NCBI RefSeq assembly: GCF_025837095.1
Contig: NZ_CP107551.1
Coordinates: 744,001 to 808,000 of the forward strand
Direction: 5' to 3'
DNA from: Rhodococcus sp. Z13
Lineage (GTDB): Bacteria > Actinomycetota > Actinomycetes > Mycobacteriales > Mycobacteriaceae
DNA length: 64,000 nucleotides
This document shows positions 1 through 9,104 of the stretch, piece after piece. Numbering within the stretch: the stretch's first letter is position 1; the number at the start of each line of letters is the position of its first letter. Made by a program: the position numbers and the translations under genes. The notes under the pieces are model-generated. The model had not been told where the DNA came from. It worked only from the letters and a program-made list of their open reading frames with translations, and did no database searches.

Positions 1-1137
1 CGTCCCCTGCCGAAGTGTCTCGACCACCGGCTCCAGCGCCGCCACCGCACGTTTCGTGTCGGTGCGGTCGACGAAGGTCGCGCCGACGAACCGCAGCAGC
101 GGGCCGAAGAGCGGGTCGTTGGCCATCTCCTTCTTGGTCACGCCGGTGAAGTCCTGCCGCAGCACCTTCGCCAGCACGACCGGGTCGAGCTGGCTCTGAT
201 GGTTGAAGATGAACACCGCCGGGCGCGCGGCCCACGCGTTGGCCTCCCCGACGATCCGCACGTCCACCCCCGCCAGCGCCAGCGAGACCTCGGTGCCGAT
301 GCCGATGATCGAATCCAGCGCGGTCTTGCGGCTGCGGTTGATCAGGCCGAGGCCCAGGCCGGTCCACACCGAACCGAACAGGCCGCCGTAGGCGGCGGCC
401 GTGCGCACCAGCTCCTTCACCCCCGGGGTGCCGCGCGGGCGGAAACGCAGGATCGGCCAGTCCCGTTCACGGGCGACGGCTTCGAGCCTGCGGTCCGGGT
501 TGGTGGCGGTGGGGTTGCCGGTGGTCGCGAGGAACTCGACGTCCTCCCCACCGTTGGAGTAGGTGTAGCTGTTCTCCTCGTCGATACCGTGCGTGGCGAT
601 GAAGTTGCGGGTGGCCTCGGCCTTCCCGCTGCGCCACAACGACTTTCCGTCGACCCGTCCGGTGAGCACCCCGTCCTCCACCTCGAGTGGGGTGAACAGC
701 AGGTGCTCGATGCCCAGTGCGTCGCCCGCGGCCTGGATCTGGTAGCGCGACGCCGACGAGGCGATCACCACCGTGTGACCCGCGTTCTGGTGCGCGCCGA
801 CGAGCTGCCAGGCCTCCGGGTAGAGATGCCCCGCGATGGTGGTCATGAACAGCCGTTGCCCGATCTCGTACAGCTCGTCCTCGGTGTGGCCGCGCCAGGC
901 CTTGAACGCGACGGCGACGAACCGCTCGAAGTCGTCCTCGGTCTCGGTACCGCGCAGCCCGTTGATCATGGTGGCGGCGAGTTCGGAGGCGGAGACCTTG
1001 CCGGCGAGCACCCGGTCGCGGAAGAAGTGGACTCCCGAGAAGCCGTGCACGATGGTGCCGTCGAAGTCGAAGAACGCCGCGATCTCCGGTCCCTGCGGTC
1101 CGTTCCGGACCCGTGCGAGCGCCTGCTCGATGTTCAC
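1..1137 (-). CDS. plsC: HAD-IB phosphatase / 1-acylglycerol-3-phosphate acyltransferase fusion (PlsC-like), C-terminus outside window
   Basis: Two-domain phospholipid-synthesis enzyme, truncated at the left window edge (379 codons visible). The N-terminus has a HAD nucleophile motif DFDGT at residues 24-28, followed by phosphoserine-phosphatase-like sequence. The acyltransferase domain begins near residue 300, with the NHQSQLD form of the NHX4D motif near residue 312. Known family: M. tuberculosis Rv2483c, which acylates lysophosphatidate to phosphatidate at the membrane; the substrate of the HAD part is uncertain. The GTG start overlaps the stop of plsB by 4 bp (GTGA), so the two are probably translationally coupled, and the order matches Rv2482c-Rv2483c. 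Function is inferred from motifs and synteny. Confidence 0.85.
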   Translation of the reverse strand, partial: MNIEQALARVRNGPQGPEIAAFFDFDGTIVHGFSGVHFFRDRVLAGKVSASELAATMINGLRGTETEDDFERFVAVAFKAWRGHTEDELYEIGQRLFMTTIAGHLYPEAWQLVGAHQNAGHTVVIASSASRYQIQAAGDALGIEHLLFTPLEVEDGVLTGRVDGKSLWRSGKAEATRNFIATHGIDEENSYTYSNGGEDVEFLATTGNPTATNPDRRLEAVARERDWPILRFRPRGTPGVKELVRTAAAYGGLFGSVWTGLGLGLINRSRKTALDSIIGIGTEVSLALAGVDVRIVGEANAWAARPAVFIFNHQSQLDPVVLAKVLRQDFTGVTKKEMANDPLFGPLLRFVGATFVDRTDTKRAVAALEPVVETLRQGT

Positions 1138-3479
1138 CGTTCCACCTTCCTGTTCGACACGTCGAGCGATTCGGCGAACGCCACCCGATCGGCCAGTGCG
1201 ACCAGTTCCGCCGCGAACGCCTGCCGGTGTTCCCGGACCGTCCCGCTCTCGTCGTCGTCCCGATCGAGCAGACCCCGATTGCGGGCGAGTTCGAGGGCCG
1301 TCGCGAACAACTCCGACGACACCGATTCCGGCCCGTGCAACCGGTTCTGCAGCAACATCTGCCGGCCCACCGCGACGCACTCGGCGAGGAAGGCCTCACG
1401 GTCGATCTCGAGCCGGGGATCGCGGACCGCGAGCCGCTCGGCGACGACGAGCTGCGCGTCGAAGAACGACCGCAGCGTGCGGTGCGACATGAAGAAACCC
1501 GTCTCCACAAGCCCGGTGAGGGCCTGTTCCTTCGTCGGCAGCGTGTCGCCCCAGGACGGGACGAGCAGGGCGAGCTCGTCGCGCATCTGGGCCTCGAAGG
1601 TATCGCGGTCGGGAAAGAAGAACTCGAACTTGAGCAGGTCGCGCAGGTTCTTCGCCTCCTCCCACGCCGCCCGCACCGGATCCTCGCCGGGATTGGCGTG
1701 CGCGTAGAGGATCGACAGTTCCATGATCGACCGGTTGACGAACCAATGGATACCGCTGTTGCGGTAGAAGGCCGCGACGAGATGCTGGCCCGGCTGGATC
1801 GAGTAGACCGGCTCCACACCACCGGCATAGGTGGTGACCACCCCCGCATGGGTCAGGGACTCCAGAACGTGCTCGAGGCCGCCCTCGACGTCGAGCACCC
1901 GCATCTCGCCCTGCGGGATGCCGCGGCGGTCCATGTACCGGCGAACCGGGGCGATGACCGCGCGGACCTCCTCGAGTGTCAGCGAGCGGTCGCGCACGCC
2001 GAGCAGAGCCAGGGTGACCAGGCAGTTGACGGTCACCGGTGTCCTGGCGTTGATCCCGACCGCCACCTCGAAGGCGACCTTCTGCAGGGCCTTGCGCTGC
2101 AGGGCCCGCCGTTCCTCCTCGTCGGCCTCGGTCCCGGTCAGATCCGGGTCCCCACCGGCGGACAGCAGGTCGCGCATCGACAGCGGCGAACCGAACCGCA
2201 CGTAGACGTTGCCGGCCCGCTTGCGCTGGTTGCGGGCGTAGCGGGCGAGCCAGGTCAGGCCCTCGGGCTTCTTGGTGGCACCGGTCTGTTCGGCGGCCAC
2301 GGCCGCGACCTCCGCGAGCCCCTCGTAGGTGATCGACACCGGCACCAGCATCGCGTCCTCGACCCGGCCGCTGCGGATCGCGTTGGCCACGTAGTTGAGC
2401 AGGCCGTAGCGCGGGGGACGCAGCTTGCCCGTCCGGGTGCGGCCCCCCTCGAAGTACCACTCGAGGTTGAACCGCTTGGTCAACAGGAACGCGAAATACT
2501 CCTCGAGCGCGGCCTTGTACACGGCGTCGTCGGCGAAACTGCGGCGGATGAACACCGTTCCGGTGCGCCGGGCGACGGGGCCGATCGGCCAGAACGTCAG
2601 ATTGGCGCCGCCCATGATGTGGTTGGCGGGGAAGTCGTTCTCCGCCAGGATGTCACCGAGGACGAAGGAGTCCGCGTACGAGCGGTGCGACGGCAGGAAC
2701 ACCAGCGACCGCTTGCGATTGGACTCCCGCAGGGCGTGGAGGCCGGAGACGTCCGCGCGTACCGTCCACGCCGCCGAGTGCAGCGGCCGCATCGCCTGGG
2801 TGAACAGGTCGGTGACGAGCCGCGACTGCACGGCGACGAGCTCGTCGAGCGAGGCGCGGGCGCGGGTCTCCACCTCCGAGCGAGGCATGCCGTACTCGTC
2901 CGAGATCGCGTCGAGCCGGCGCCGGAAGGTCGGCGAGTCCATGATCTGCGCGGCCACCAGCCGCGGCACCTTGTAGCGATCGCCGATCACGGACCGTTCG
3001 GAACGTTCGAGTGCCACCACGGCACGGCGGGTGATGTACCGGGCCAGCGCGTGGTCGTCGGCGTCACCGGCCTCCCTCACCAGGGACTCCCGCAGCTCGG
3101 ACAGGCGGGCCGGTTCGGCGCACACGATCCGGTACCGGTCACCGCCCTGGCGGACGAGCCATTTCTGCAGCAGCAGGTTCGGATTCCGGGGGTTGGTGAG
3201 GGCCAGCAGGTCGGAGAACCGGACCCGGCGCGTACCGTCGCGCTCGGCCGGCAGCCACACGACCCGGACCGGGAGCATCAGCGGGTCGTCGGTGCGGGTG
3301 ACGAGCCGGTCGGCGAGCACACGGGAGTCGAGATCGAGGGACTCCGGTGGCACCTCCGTACGGTAGTCGGCCGGCAGATTCTCCGAACGCAGCCACTCCT
3401 CGATCATGTCCCGTTCGAGGGCGGTCCGGTAGGCGACGAGGGCCACGACCGGACCCTTCTCCTGCTCCTGATTCGTCAT
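1134..3479 (-). CDS. plsB: Glycerol-3-phosphate 1-O-acyltransferase PlsB
   Basis: Catalyses the first acylation of glycerol-3-phosphate in phospholipid and triacylglycerol synthesis at the membrane. At 781 aa it is close to mycobacterial PlsB2. The HX4D catalytic motif is seen at H265-D270 (PSHRSYADS), followed by the block around GPVARRTGTVFIRR, the substrate-binding block FEGGRTRTGKL and the VPVSITYEG block. The ATG at 3479 is chosen over an upstream in-frame start because a GGGGTGAG ribosome site sits directly before it. Its stop overlaps the start of the plsC-like gene by 4 bp. Confidence 0.92.
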   Translation of the reverse strand: MTNQEQEKGPVVALVAYRTALERDMIEEWLRSENLPADYRTEVPPESLDLDSRVLADRLVTRTDDPLMLPVRVVWLPAERDGTRRVRFSDLLALTNPRNPNLLLQKWLVRQGGDRYRIVCAEPARLSELRESLVREAGDADDHALARYITRRAVVALERSERSVIGDRYKVPRLVAAQIMDSPTFRRRLDAISDEYGMPRSEVETRARASLDELVAVQSRLVTDLFTQAMRPLHSAAWTVRADVSGLHALRESNRKRSLVFLPSHRSYADSFVLGDILAENDFPANHIMGGANLTFWPIGPVARRTGTVFIRRSFADDAVYKAALEEYFAFLLTKRFNLEWYFEGGRTRTGKLRPPRYGLLNYVANAIRSGRVEDAMLVPVSITYEGLAEVAAVAAEQTGATKKPEGLTWLARYARNQRKRAGNVYVRFGSPLSMRDLLSAGGDPDLTGTEADEEERRALQRKALQKVAFEVAVGINARTPVTVNCLVTLALLGVRDRSLTLEEVRAVIAPVRRYMDRRGIPQGEMRVLDVEGGLEHVLESLTHAGVVTTYAGGVEPVYSIQPGQHLVAAFYRNSGIHWFVNRSIMELSILYAHANPGEDPVRAAWEEAKNLRDLLKFEFFFPDRDTFEAQMRDELALLVPSWGDTLPTKEQALTGLVETGFFMSHRTLRSFFDAQLVVAERLAVRDPRLEIDREAFLAECVAVGRQMLLQNRLHGPESVSSELFATALELARNRGLLDRDDDESGTVREHRQAFAAELVALADRVAFAESLDVSNRKVER

Positions 3480-3564
3480 CTCACCCCGTCCCGATGTCGC
3501 TTCGATGTGAAAGCTACCCGGACCGGACCGTTCGTTCCGGGTGATCCGGGCGAGAACACGCTGT

Positions 3565-3602
3565 GATCTCACGGGTACACGGGGATCTCACGGGTGCACG
3601 GG
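3565..3602. repeat. Tandem 19-bp direct repeat (2 copies)
   Basis: Two adjacent copies of a 19-bp unit beginning GATCTCACGGGT, differing at one base. They lie in the gap between the divergent plsB and kinase/ATPase genes, about 75 bp upstream of the latter. A regulatory role is possible but nothing in the sequence names a regulator. Confidence 0.6.
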
Positions 3603-3677
3603 CAGGACCGGTGGACGACAATGTGAGGGATGCACACGAGCCCGGGCGGCACGGACCCGGGAGCAGGGAGGAACCCA

Positions 3678-5162
3678 GTGGGCACAGGCACCGGAACCGG
3701 AACCGAGGGCGGATACGCCGGGATGAAGGAGACCCACTCGTCGGTGGTGTTCTTCGTGGGGAACCGCGTGCACAAGATGAAGAAGCCGATCGACCTGGGA
3801 TTCCTCGACAACCGCAGCCGCGAGGCCCGGCAGCGGATCTGCCACCGTGAGGTCGAACTCAACCGCCGCCTCGCCCCGGACGTGTACCTGGGCGTCGCCG
3901 ACCTGCACGGCCCGGACGGCGAGGTGTGCGAGCACTTCGTGGTGATGAAGCGCCTTCCCGACGAACGCCGGCTCGCCGCGGTGATCGCCCGGGGCGAGGA
4001 CGTCTCGGCGACGATCGACGAGGTGGCCCGGAGGGTCGCGGAACTGCACGCCGCGTCGCCGCGTACCCCGGAGATCGACCGGTGCGCCACCGCCGAGTTC
4101 GTCGGTGGGCTGTGGACCGAGAGCCTGGACCACCTCGACCGTCTCGAGGTGGGGGCGCAGGTGGCACCGGCCTCGGCTCGGATCCGGGAGTCGGTGCGCC
4201 GCTTCGTCACCGGCTGCTCCACCCTGTTCGACGAACGCATCGCGGACGGGCGGGCGGTGGACGGTCACGGCGACCTGCTGGCCGACGACATCTTCTGCCT
4301 CGACGACGGCCCCCGCATCATCGACTGCCTCGAATTCAACGACGAATTCCGCTACGGCGACGCACTTCTCGACATCGCTTTTCTCGCCATGGATCTCGAA
4401 CGCATCGGCGCCGAGGAGTATGCGCGCCGACTGCTGCGGACGTACACCGAGGTCTCCGGGGACCACCCGCCCGCCTCGCTGGTGCACCACTACATCGCCT
4501 ACCGGGCGCTGGTGCGCGCCAAGGTGACCGCCGTGCGCCACGAACAGGGCGACGGTGCCGCCCGGGAGCAGGCACTGCGGTTCGTGGAGCGGATCGAGGA
4601 CCATCTCGACCGAGGCCGGGTGCGGATGGTGCTCGTCGGGGGAGTCGCTGCGACCGGCAAGACCACACTGTCCCGCACCGTCGGAACACATCTCGCCGCC
4701 GAAGTGCTGCGCAGCGACGTGATCCGCAAGGAACTCGCCGGCCTGGCCCCCACCGACCGCACGGGCGACGGACTCGACGCCGGTCTGTATTCGCCGAGGC
4801 ACTCCGAGACCACCTACGGTGAGTTGCTGCGCCGCGCCGACGAGACACTGGCCCGGGGTCGATCGGTGGTGCTGGACGCGACGTGGCTGTCCGCGCCGCG
4901 CCGCGACGCCGCCCGGAAGGTCGCCGAACGGCGGGGGAGCGAGGTCGTCGAGATCGAGTGCCGGGCCGACCGCGCCGTCCTGCTGGAACGCCTCGCCGCC
5001 CGGGCCGCGCGCGGCGACGACGCCTCGGACGCGACGCCCGCCGTACTCGAGGAACAGCTGCGGCGCCGTGATCCGTGGCCCGAGGCGGTCCCGTTGGACA
5101 CCGCCGCCGAGGCCGTCGACGCCGCGTGGCTCGGCCGGGTTCTCGGCCCGGCGCCCTGGTGA
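3678..5162 (+). CDS. Bifunctional aminoglycoside-phosphotransferase-like / P-loop ATP-binding protein (Rv2004c-like)
   Basis: Fusion of a protein-kinase-like APH fold and a P-loop kinase, 494 aa. The N-terminal half carries a Brenner-type motif (HGDL near residue 197) followed by IIDCLEFND, the usual metal-binding aspartate region. The C-terminal half begins near residue 318 with a Walker A motif (GGVAATGKTT). The GTG start at 3678 follows a GGGAGGAA ribosome site by 4 nt; an ATG at 3723 is the alternative. Known relative: M. tuberculosis Rv2004c, a DosR-regulon gene of unknown substrate adjacent to universal stress protein Rv2005c. Here too the next gene, convergent, encodes a universal stress protein. 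The true substrate is unknown. Confidence 0.8.
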   Translation: MGTGTGTGTEGGYAGMKETHSSVVFFVGNRVHKMKKPIDLGFLDNRSREARQRICHREVELNRRLAPDVYLGVADLHGPDGEVCEHFVVMKRLPDERRLAAVIARGEDVSATIDEVARRVAELHAASPRTPEIDRCATAEFVGGLWTESLDHLDRLEVGAQVAPASARIRESVRRFVTGCSTLFDERIADGRAVDGHGDLLADDIFCLDDGPRIIDCLEFNDEFRYGDALLDIAFLAMDLERIGAEEYARRLLRTYTEVSGDHPPASLVHHYIAYRALVRAKVTAVRHEQGDGAAREQALRFVERIEDHLDRGRVRMVLVGGVAATGKTTLSRTVGTHLAAEVLRSDVIRKELAGLAPTDRTGDGLDAGLYSPRHSETTYGELLRRADETLARGRSVVLDATWLSAPRRDAARKVAERRGSEVVEIECRADRAVLLERLAARAARGDDASDATPAVLEEQLRRRDPWPEAVPLDTAAEAVDAAWLGRVLGPAPW

Positions 5163-5180
5163 CCGCACCGGAGGGCACGA

Positions 5181-5212
5181 AGAGGGCCGCTCCCGTGGGA
5201 GCGGCCCCTCTT
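5181..5212. terminator. Bidirectional hairpin terminator
   Basis: A GC-rich inverted repeat (arms around GGGCCGCTCCC and GGGAGCGGCCC, 2-3 nt loop) flanked by AGAG/CTCTT. It lies between the converging kinase/ATPase and universal stress genes and could end both transcripts. Confidence 0.75.
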
Positions 5213-5237
5213 CATGTCGTGGGGATCGTCGCGAAGG

Positions 5238-6131
5238 TCAGGGCTTGCGGGCGATCAGCACCGGACAGGGCGCCTTGTGCAGCAGGTTCTGGCTCGTCGA
5301 ACCGAGCAGGGCGGCCCGGAACTGACCGCGGCCGTGGCTGCCGACCACCACGAGCTGGGCGTCGTCGAGATGCGACAGCAGCACCTTCGCGGCCGGACCC
5401 CGGTCGATGATCCGCTCGACCTTCACCTCGGGGTACTGGTCACCCAGTCCGGCGAGGGTCTCGGCGAGCACCGCGGACTCGGAGGTGGCCACCGCGTCCC
5501 AGTCGACGAGCGCGGCCGTGGCACCCACGCCGAGCGCAGCATCGCCGACCCACGAGTGCACCGCCCGCAGCGGGACGTCCAAGGTCGAGGCGAGCTTGAA
5601 GGCGTGGCCCACGGCGGCAGCGGACAGCTCGCTGCCGTCCACGCCGACGACGATCGGCCGGTCGCTCGGCAGCGGGGCGTTCACATCGCCGCGCCAGACC
5701 GCCACGGGGCACGGCGCGTGGTTGGCGACCCGCAGGACCGTCGAACCGAGCAGGAAGTTCTCGAGCGCGCCCGCGCCGGTGGCGCCGAGCACCACGAGGC
5801 GGGCGTCCTCGGCGGCTTCGAGCAGGGACTTCGCGGCCGGTCCGGGGCCGATGAAGCTGTTGATCTCGAGGTCGGGATGATCGGCGCGGACCTTCTCCGT
5901 GGCGTCGGCGAGGAGCTTCTTGCCGTCCTCCTCGAGCTGCTGGACCATCTGGGACTGGATCAGCACCGCGGCTTCGCTGTAGAAGATGCCCTCGGGCGGG
6001 AGCGAGTGCACCAGGTGCAGGGGAGCCCCCAGACGCGAGGCGAGATCGCCGGCCCACCGCGCGGCGGCGACGGCCGTATCGGACCCGTCCACACCTGCGA
6101 CGACGGCCTTGCGGGTGCTCGGTGTGCTCAT
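5238..6131 (-). CDS. Tandem-domain universal stress protein
   Basis: Cytoplasmic nucleotide-binding stress protein with two UspA domains (about residues 8-145 and 158-295). Each ends in the ATP-binding signature G-x2-G-x9-G-S (GATGAGALENFLLGST; GSHGRGQFRAALLGST), so both probably bind ATP. At 297 aa it has the length of the M. tuberculosis DosR-regulon two-domain USPs (Rv2005c, Rv2623). Two ATGs are adjacent; the second (6131) has the better spacing from the AAGGAG site. A DosR-like box lies 92-111 bp upstream, implying hypoxia control. It converges on a kinase/ATPase gene, as Rv2005c neighbours Rv2004c. Confidence 0.9.
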   Translation of the reverse strand: MSTPSTRKAVVAGVDGSDTAVAAARWAGDLASRLGAPLHLVHSLPPEGIFYSEAAVLIQSQMVQQLEEDGKKLLADATEKVRADHPDLEINSFIGPGPAAKSLLEAAEDARLVVLGATGAGALENFLLGSTVLRVANHAPCPVAVWRGDVNAPLPSDRPIVVGVDGSELSAAAVGHAFKLASTLDVPLRAVHSWVGDAALGVGATAALVDWDAVATSESAVLAETLAGLGDQYPEVKVERIIDRGPAAKVLLSHLDDAQLVVVGSHGRGQFRAALLGSTSQNLLHKAPCPVLIARKP

Positions 6132-6222
6132 CATCTCTCCTTGTCGTCAGCCCGGCGTCGTTGCCCCGACCAAGCTCATGGTGCCCGATCCAGGGATCGT
6201 CTGCCAGAGTCTTCGGACCCCC

Positions 6223-6242
6223 ATCAGGACCACAGTCCCCGG
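6223..6242 (-). promoter_or_regulatory. Candidate DosR (dormancy) box upstream of the universal stress gene
   Basis: Read on the minus strand the 20-mer has the core GGGACTGTGGTCC and matches the mycobacterial DosR consensus TTSGGGACTWWAGTCCCSAA at 14 of 20 positions, with the GGGAC and GTCC half-sites intact. It lies 92-111 bp upstream of the universal stress start and overlaps the stop codon of the CYTH-CHAD gene. Target and position fit; binding is inferred. Confidence 0.55.
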
Positions 6243-7756
6243 GTGGCCCGCAGGGTCTTCTTCCACGCCCCGTCGAGTTGCCCGGCGAGTTGCTCGCCGA
6301 TCCCGGCCTCGAGGTGGAACAGGATGCCGAGCCCGAAACTAGTCTCGGCGGTGTGGCCCTGCTCGGAGACCATGTCGAGAAGATGACCGCGCGCGACCAC
6401 CGAATCCTGGAACTCGCCGAGCAGGTCCTGGAAGGCGTCGAACCGGTCGAGGATCCCTTCCACCTCGCCGGGGTGCAGCGGGGCGATCGCTTCGGTGGCG
6501 TAACGCAGTCGCTTCGCGCCCTTGCGGACGCGGTGGATCGCCTCGTCGCGCCGTGCGGGATCCGTTGCCGCACCGACCTTCGCGACCCGCCGGCCCACCT
6601 TCTCCGCCACCTTCTCGACGGCGCGTGTGAGGTCCTTCGACGCGACCTTCCGCGGCCCGGTTCCCTTGCCGGGGGTGGATTCGAGGCCCGCCACCGCGGC
6701 ATCGAGACGCCGGAGCAGGTCGAGATACCGTGCGGAGTCCAGGGTGTCGAGGACTTCGGTCCGGGCGGCCTCCGAACGCGCCGAGAAGTACTCGTCGATG
6801 CGGGCGCGGGTGGCCTCCCGGTGTGCCTCGAGAGGGATCTGTTCGACCCGGCCGGCCAGTCGTTCCCACTGCACCTCCAGATCGCGGGATGCGCTGAGAC
6901 GCCTTCCCAGCCAACGCAGTTCGTCCACGAGATCGTGGTCGGCGGGGATGCGCCCCGCGTAGGTCTGCAGGGCGCTGCGCAACCGTCGCGCGGCCTTGCG
7001 CATGCTGTGCACCGAGTCGGCCTCGTCGCGGCGCACGGCGACGTCGGCCAGTGCGAGCGTGCGCAACTCGCCTGCGAGATAGTCGTGTACGGCAGCGAGA
7101 CCCTTGGGGAGCCGGGGCGTGCCGGGGACGAGGTCGCCCAGCGCGCGGTGCAACTTCGAGGGACTGTCGGCGCGGGTGATCCCCGCTGCCTCGAAACGCG
7201 ACTCGACGGCCTCCAGGAAACGGGCCACCTTCTTGCCGCCGCGCTCCGGATTCCATTCGATCTCGATCTCGCGCCAGGTGATCTCGCCGGCGTCCGGACC
7301 CCGCACCGCGACGACGTCGTCCACGACGATCTCGGCGACGAGGTCGCCGTCGGCGGTGCGGAGGCGATGGCGCTCCCGGTTCGTCGTCAGCAGCGCGGCG
7401 AGGGTGAGCGGGGCATCCCTGCGGATCCCGCGCAGCAACCCGGCGAGTTCGTCCGGTACGTTCTCGGTGCCGGACCCGAGGGGGAAGTGCAGTTCCGTAC
7501 GGGTGTCCTGTCCCGCGGGGAGTTTGAGGTGCCAGCCGGCGTCGTCGCCACCCTCCCTCCGGCGCAACGTGATCCCCGAACGCAGCAACCGCAGGTCGGC
7601 GGTGTCGTGGTACTGCGCGGACAGTTCGACGCGATCGACGTCGATCGTCTCCGTGCCCGGCAGGCCGCGCAGATCCGGGACGGGCCGGTCCGCGGAGGTG
7701 GCGTACTTGCGTTCGGATTCGTCCGCCGCGGTGGGAACCGATCCGGGTGACGGCAT
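6224..7756 (-). CDS. CYTH and CHAD domain-containing protein
   Basis: 510-aa protein with an N-terminal CYTH (triphosphate tunnel metalloenzyme) domain opening with the ExExK motif (ESERK, about residues 13-17), and a C-terminal helical CHAD domain rich in conserved His and Arg/Lys (for example the VHSMRKAARRLRSAL and IHRVRKGAKRLRY repeats). CHAD domains are associated with polyphosphate, CYTH domains with hydrolysis of triphosphate substrates including inorganic triphosphate. The ATG at 7756 is chosen because AGGAG stands 7 nt upstream. The flavodoxin gene is divergent. Confidence 0.85.
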   Translation of the reverse strand: MPSPGSVPTAADESERKYATSADRPVPDLRGLPGTETIDVDRVELSAQYHDTADLRLLRSGITLRRREGGDDAGWHLKLPAGQDTRTELHFPLGSGTENVPDELAGLLRGIRRDAPLTLAALLTTNRERHRLRTADGDLVAEIVVDDVVAVRGPDAGEITWREIEIEWNPERGGKKVARFLEAVESRFEAAGITRADSPSKLHRALGDLVPGTPRLPKGLAAVHDYLAGELRTLALADVAVRRDEADSVHSMRKAARRLRSALQTYAGRIPADHDLVDELRWLGRRLSASRDLEVQWERLAGRVEQIPLEAHREATRARIDEYFSARSEAARTEVLDTLDSARYLDLLRRLDAAVAGLESTPGKGTGPRKVASKDLTRAVEKVAEKVGRRVAKVGAATDPARRDEAIHRVRKGAKRLRYATEAIAPLHPGEVEGILDRFDAFQDLLGEFQDSVVARGHLLDMVSEQGHTAETSFGLGILFHLEAGIGEQLAGQLDGAWKKTLRATRGLWS

Positions 7757-7923
7757 CGACGTTCTCCTGTTCGGTCGAGGGTTCCTCCACCATGCCACGC
7801 TGCCCGTTATGCCGTGAATCCTCTGTTACGTATCTGCCGATACCCGGCAAAGGGAACTTGTGCCCTGGCCAAGGGCTGCTCGTCCGGGTGATCATGGTTC
7901 GACGCGGGCAGCGGAGGATGGTC

Positions 7924-8514
7924 ATGAGAGTTCTGGTTTCGGTGGCGAGCAAGCACGGGTCCACCGCGGAGATCGCCACGGCACTGGCGGCCGCCATGCG
8001 TCACCACGGGGCGCAGGTGGACGTGTGCCCACCGCACCGTGTCGACGACGTCGACGGCTACGACGTCGTGGTGCTCGGCAGCGCCGTCTACCGCGGACGG
8101 TGGCTGCGCACGGCTCGCGAGTTCGCCGAACGGTACGCATCGCCGCTGCGCGGGCGCGCCGTCTACCTCTTCTCGTCCGGGCCCGTCGTCCCCGGCGACC
8201 GTCCGGTGAACACGCCCTACGACGCGTGCGCCGTCGCCGAGCGCCTCGACGCCCGGGAGCACCGCACCTTCCCGGGCAAACTGGATCCGGCGGTGCTCAA
8301 CACCGGTGAGCGGATGGTCGTGCGGATGGTCGGCGCACCTCCCGGGGACTTCCGCGACTGGGACGCCGTGGGGTCGTGGGGCGCGCACATCGTGGCGAGC
8401 ACGACCGCCGGGCACGAGGAGTCCGGGCGCGAGGAGTCCGGGCGCGAGGAGTCCGGGCACGAGGAGTCCGAGGCGGCCGGGACGGCACCGGCACAGCAGA
8501 AGGCGGGCCGGTAG
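7924..8514 (+). CDS. Flavodoxin-domain protein (protoporphyrinogen-oxidase HemG-like)
   Basis: 196-aa flavodoxin-fold protein. The FMN phosphate-binding loop is the SKHGSTAEIA segment at residues 8-17, followed by VVLGSAVYRGRW and FSSGPVV segments typical of the flavodoxin/HemG family. The start at 7924 is preceded by GGAGG with 6-nt spacing. The last 35 residues are low-complexity, made of HEESG/REESG pentapeptides from a 15-bp tandem repeat; this tail is not part of the fold and may vary between strains. The electron-transfer partner is not evident. Confidence 0.75.
   Translation: MRVLVSVASKHGSTAEIATALAAAMRHHGAQVDVCPPHRVDDVDGYDVVVLGSAVYRGRWLRTAREFAERYASPLRGRAVYLFSSGPVVPGDRPVNTPYDACAVAERLDAREHRTFPGKLDPAVLNTGERMVVRMVGAPPGDFRDWDAVGSWGAHIVASTTAGHEESGREESGREESGHEESEAAGTAPAQQKAGR
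8410..8469. repeat. 15-bp in-frame tandem repeat (4 copies)
   Basis: Four head-to-tail copies of a 15-bp unit (GGGCGCGAGGAGTCC with C/A variation) inside the 3' end of the flavodoxin gene, each encoding five residues (GHEES or GREES). The unit length preserves the frame, so copy number can change without breaking the gene. Confidence 0.9.
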
Positions 8515-8569
8515 GGAACCACCGACCTGCCCCCGCTGTGCGGGATCGACCCGGGACGGCCGCTCGCCC

Positions 8570-9076
8570 TCAGCCCGCTTCGTGCTGGTAGTGCGCGGCC
8601 AGTTCGGCGGCGCGTTCCCAGGGGGACCAGTCGATCGGCCGGCCCTCGAGCTGGGCCTCCACCACCTCGAAGCCGGCGTGCCAGCCGGCGCCGTGCGCCA
8701 GGGCGTCCTCCTCGTCGTCGGTGGTGTGGGTGAGGGTGAGCCAGCAGCCGCCCGATCCGTCCGGGGTCAGTTCCCAGTGCAGGACATCGCTGTCCCAGAG
8801 GTACTCGAGCACGCGTCCCGGCTGTACCGTCAGCACGGTGCCGGTGGTGGTGTGTCCCTCGGGGAGGCCGAAGCGGCGGATCTGCTCCTCGGTGGTGCGG
8901 AACTCGAGTTCCGCACCCGGTTGCAGGGCTATCTCCACTTTCGCCGGGAACCATTGTCGGAGGCACTCCGGATCGGTGAGGACGCTCCACACCCTCTCCG
9001 GGGAATGGGGGAACGCACGTTCGAAGCGCAGGGCCACCCTCCCGTCGTAGGTACGCGAGATGCTGCCGATGTCCAT
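8570..9076 (-). CDS. SRPBCC (AHSA1/CalC-like) domain protein
   Basis: 168-aa START/Bet v1-like protein (PF08327 type): FERAFPHSPERVWSVLTDPE at the N-terminus, the LRQWFP segment, then alternating strands and a C-terminal helix with GWHAGFEVVEAQLEG. Such proteins bind hydrophobic ligands or act as Hsp90-ATPase-activator relatives; the ligand here cannot be told. The ATG at 9076 is preceded by TTGGAGG at 5 nt, which decides against an upstream in-frame start. Confidence 0.8.
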   Translation of the reverse strand: MDIGSISRTYDGRVALRFERAFPHSPERVWSVLTDPECLRQWFPAKVEIALQPGAELEFRTTEEQIRRFGLPEGHTTTGTVLTVQPGRVLEYLWDSDVLHWELTPDGSGGCWLTLTHTTDDEEDALAHGAGWHAGFEVVEAQLEGRPIDWSPWERAAELAAHYQHEAG

Positions 9077-9104
9077 GGGAACCTCCAAGACGTGAACCCG
9101 CTGG

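Noticed and set aside
6205-6222. A second DosR half-site next to the main box
   Set aside because: The segment AGAGTCTTCGGACCC has only fragments of the consensus and no dyad.
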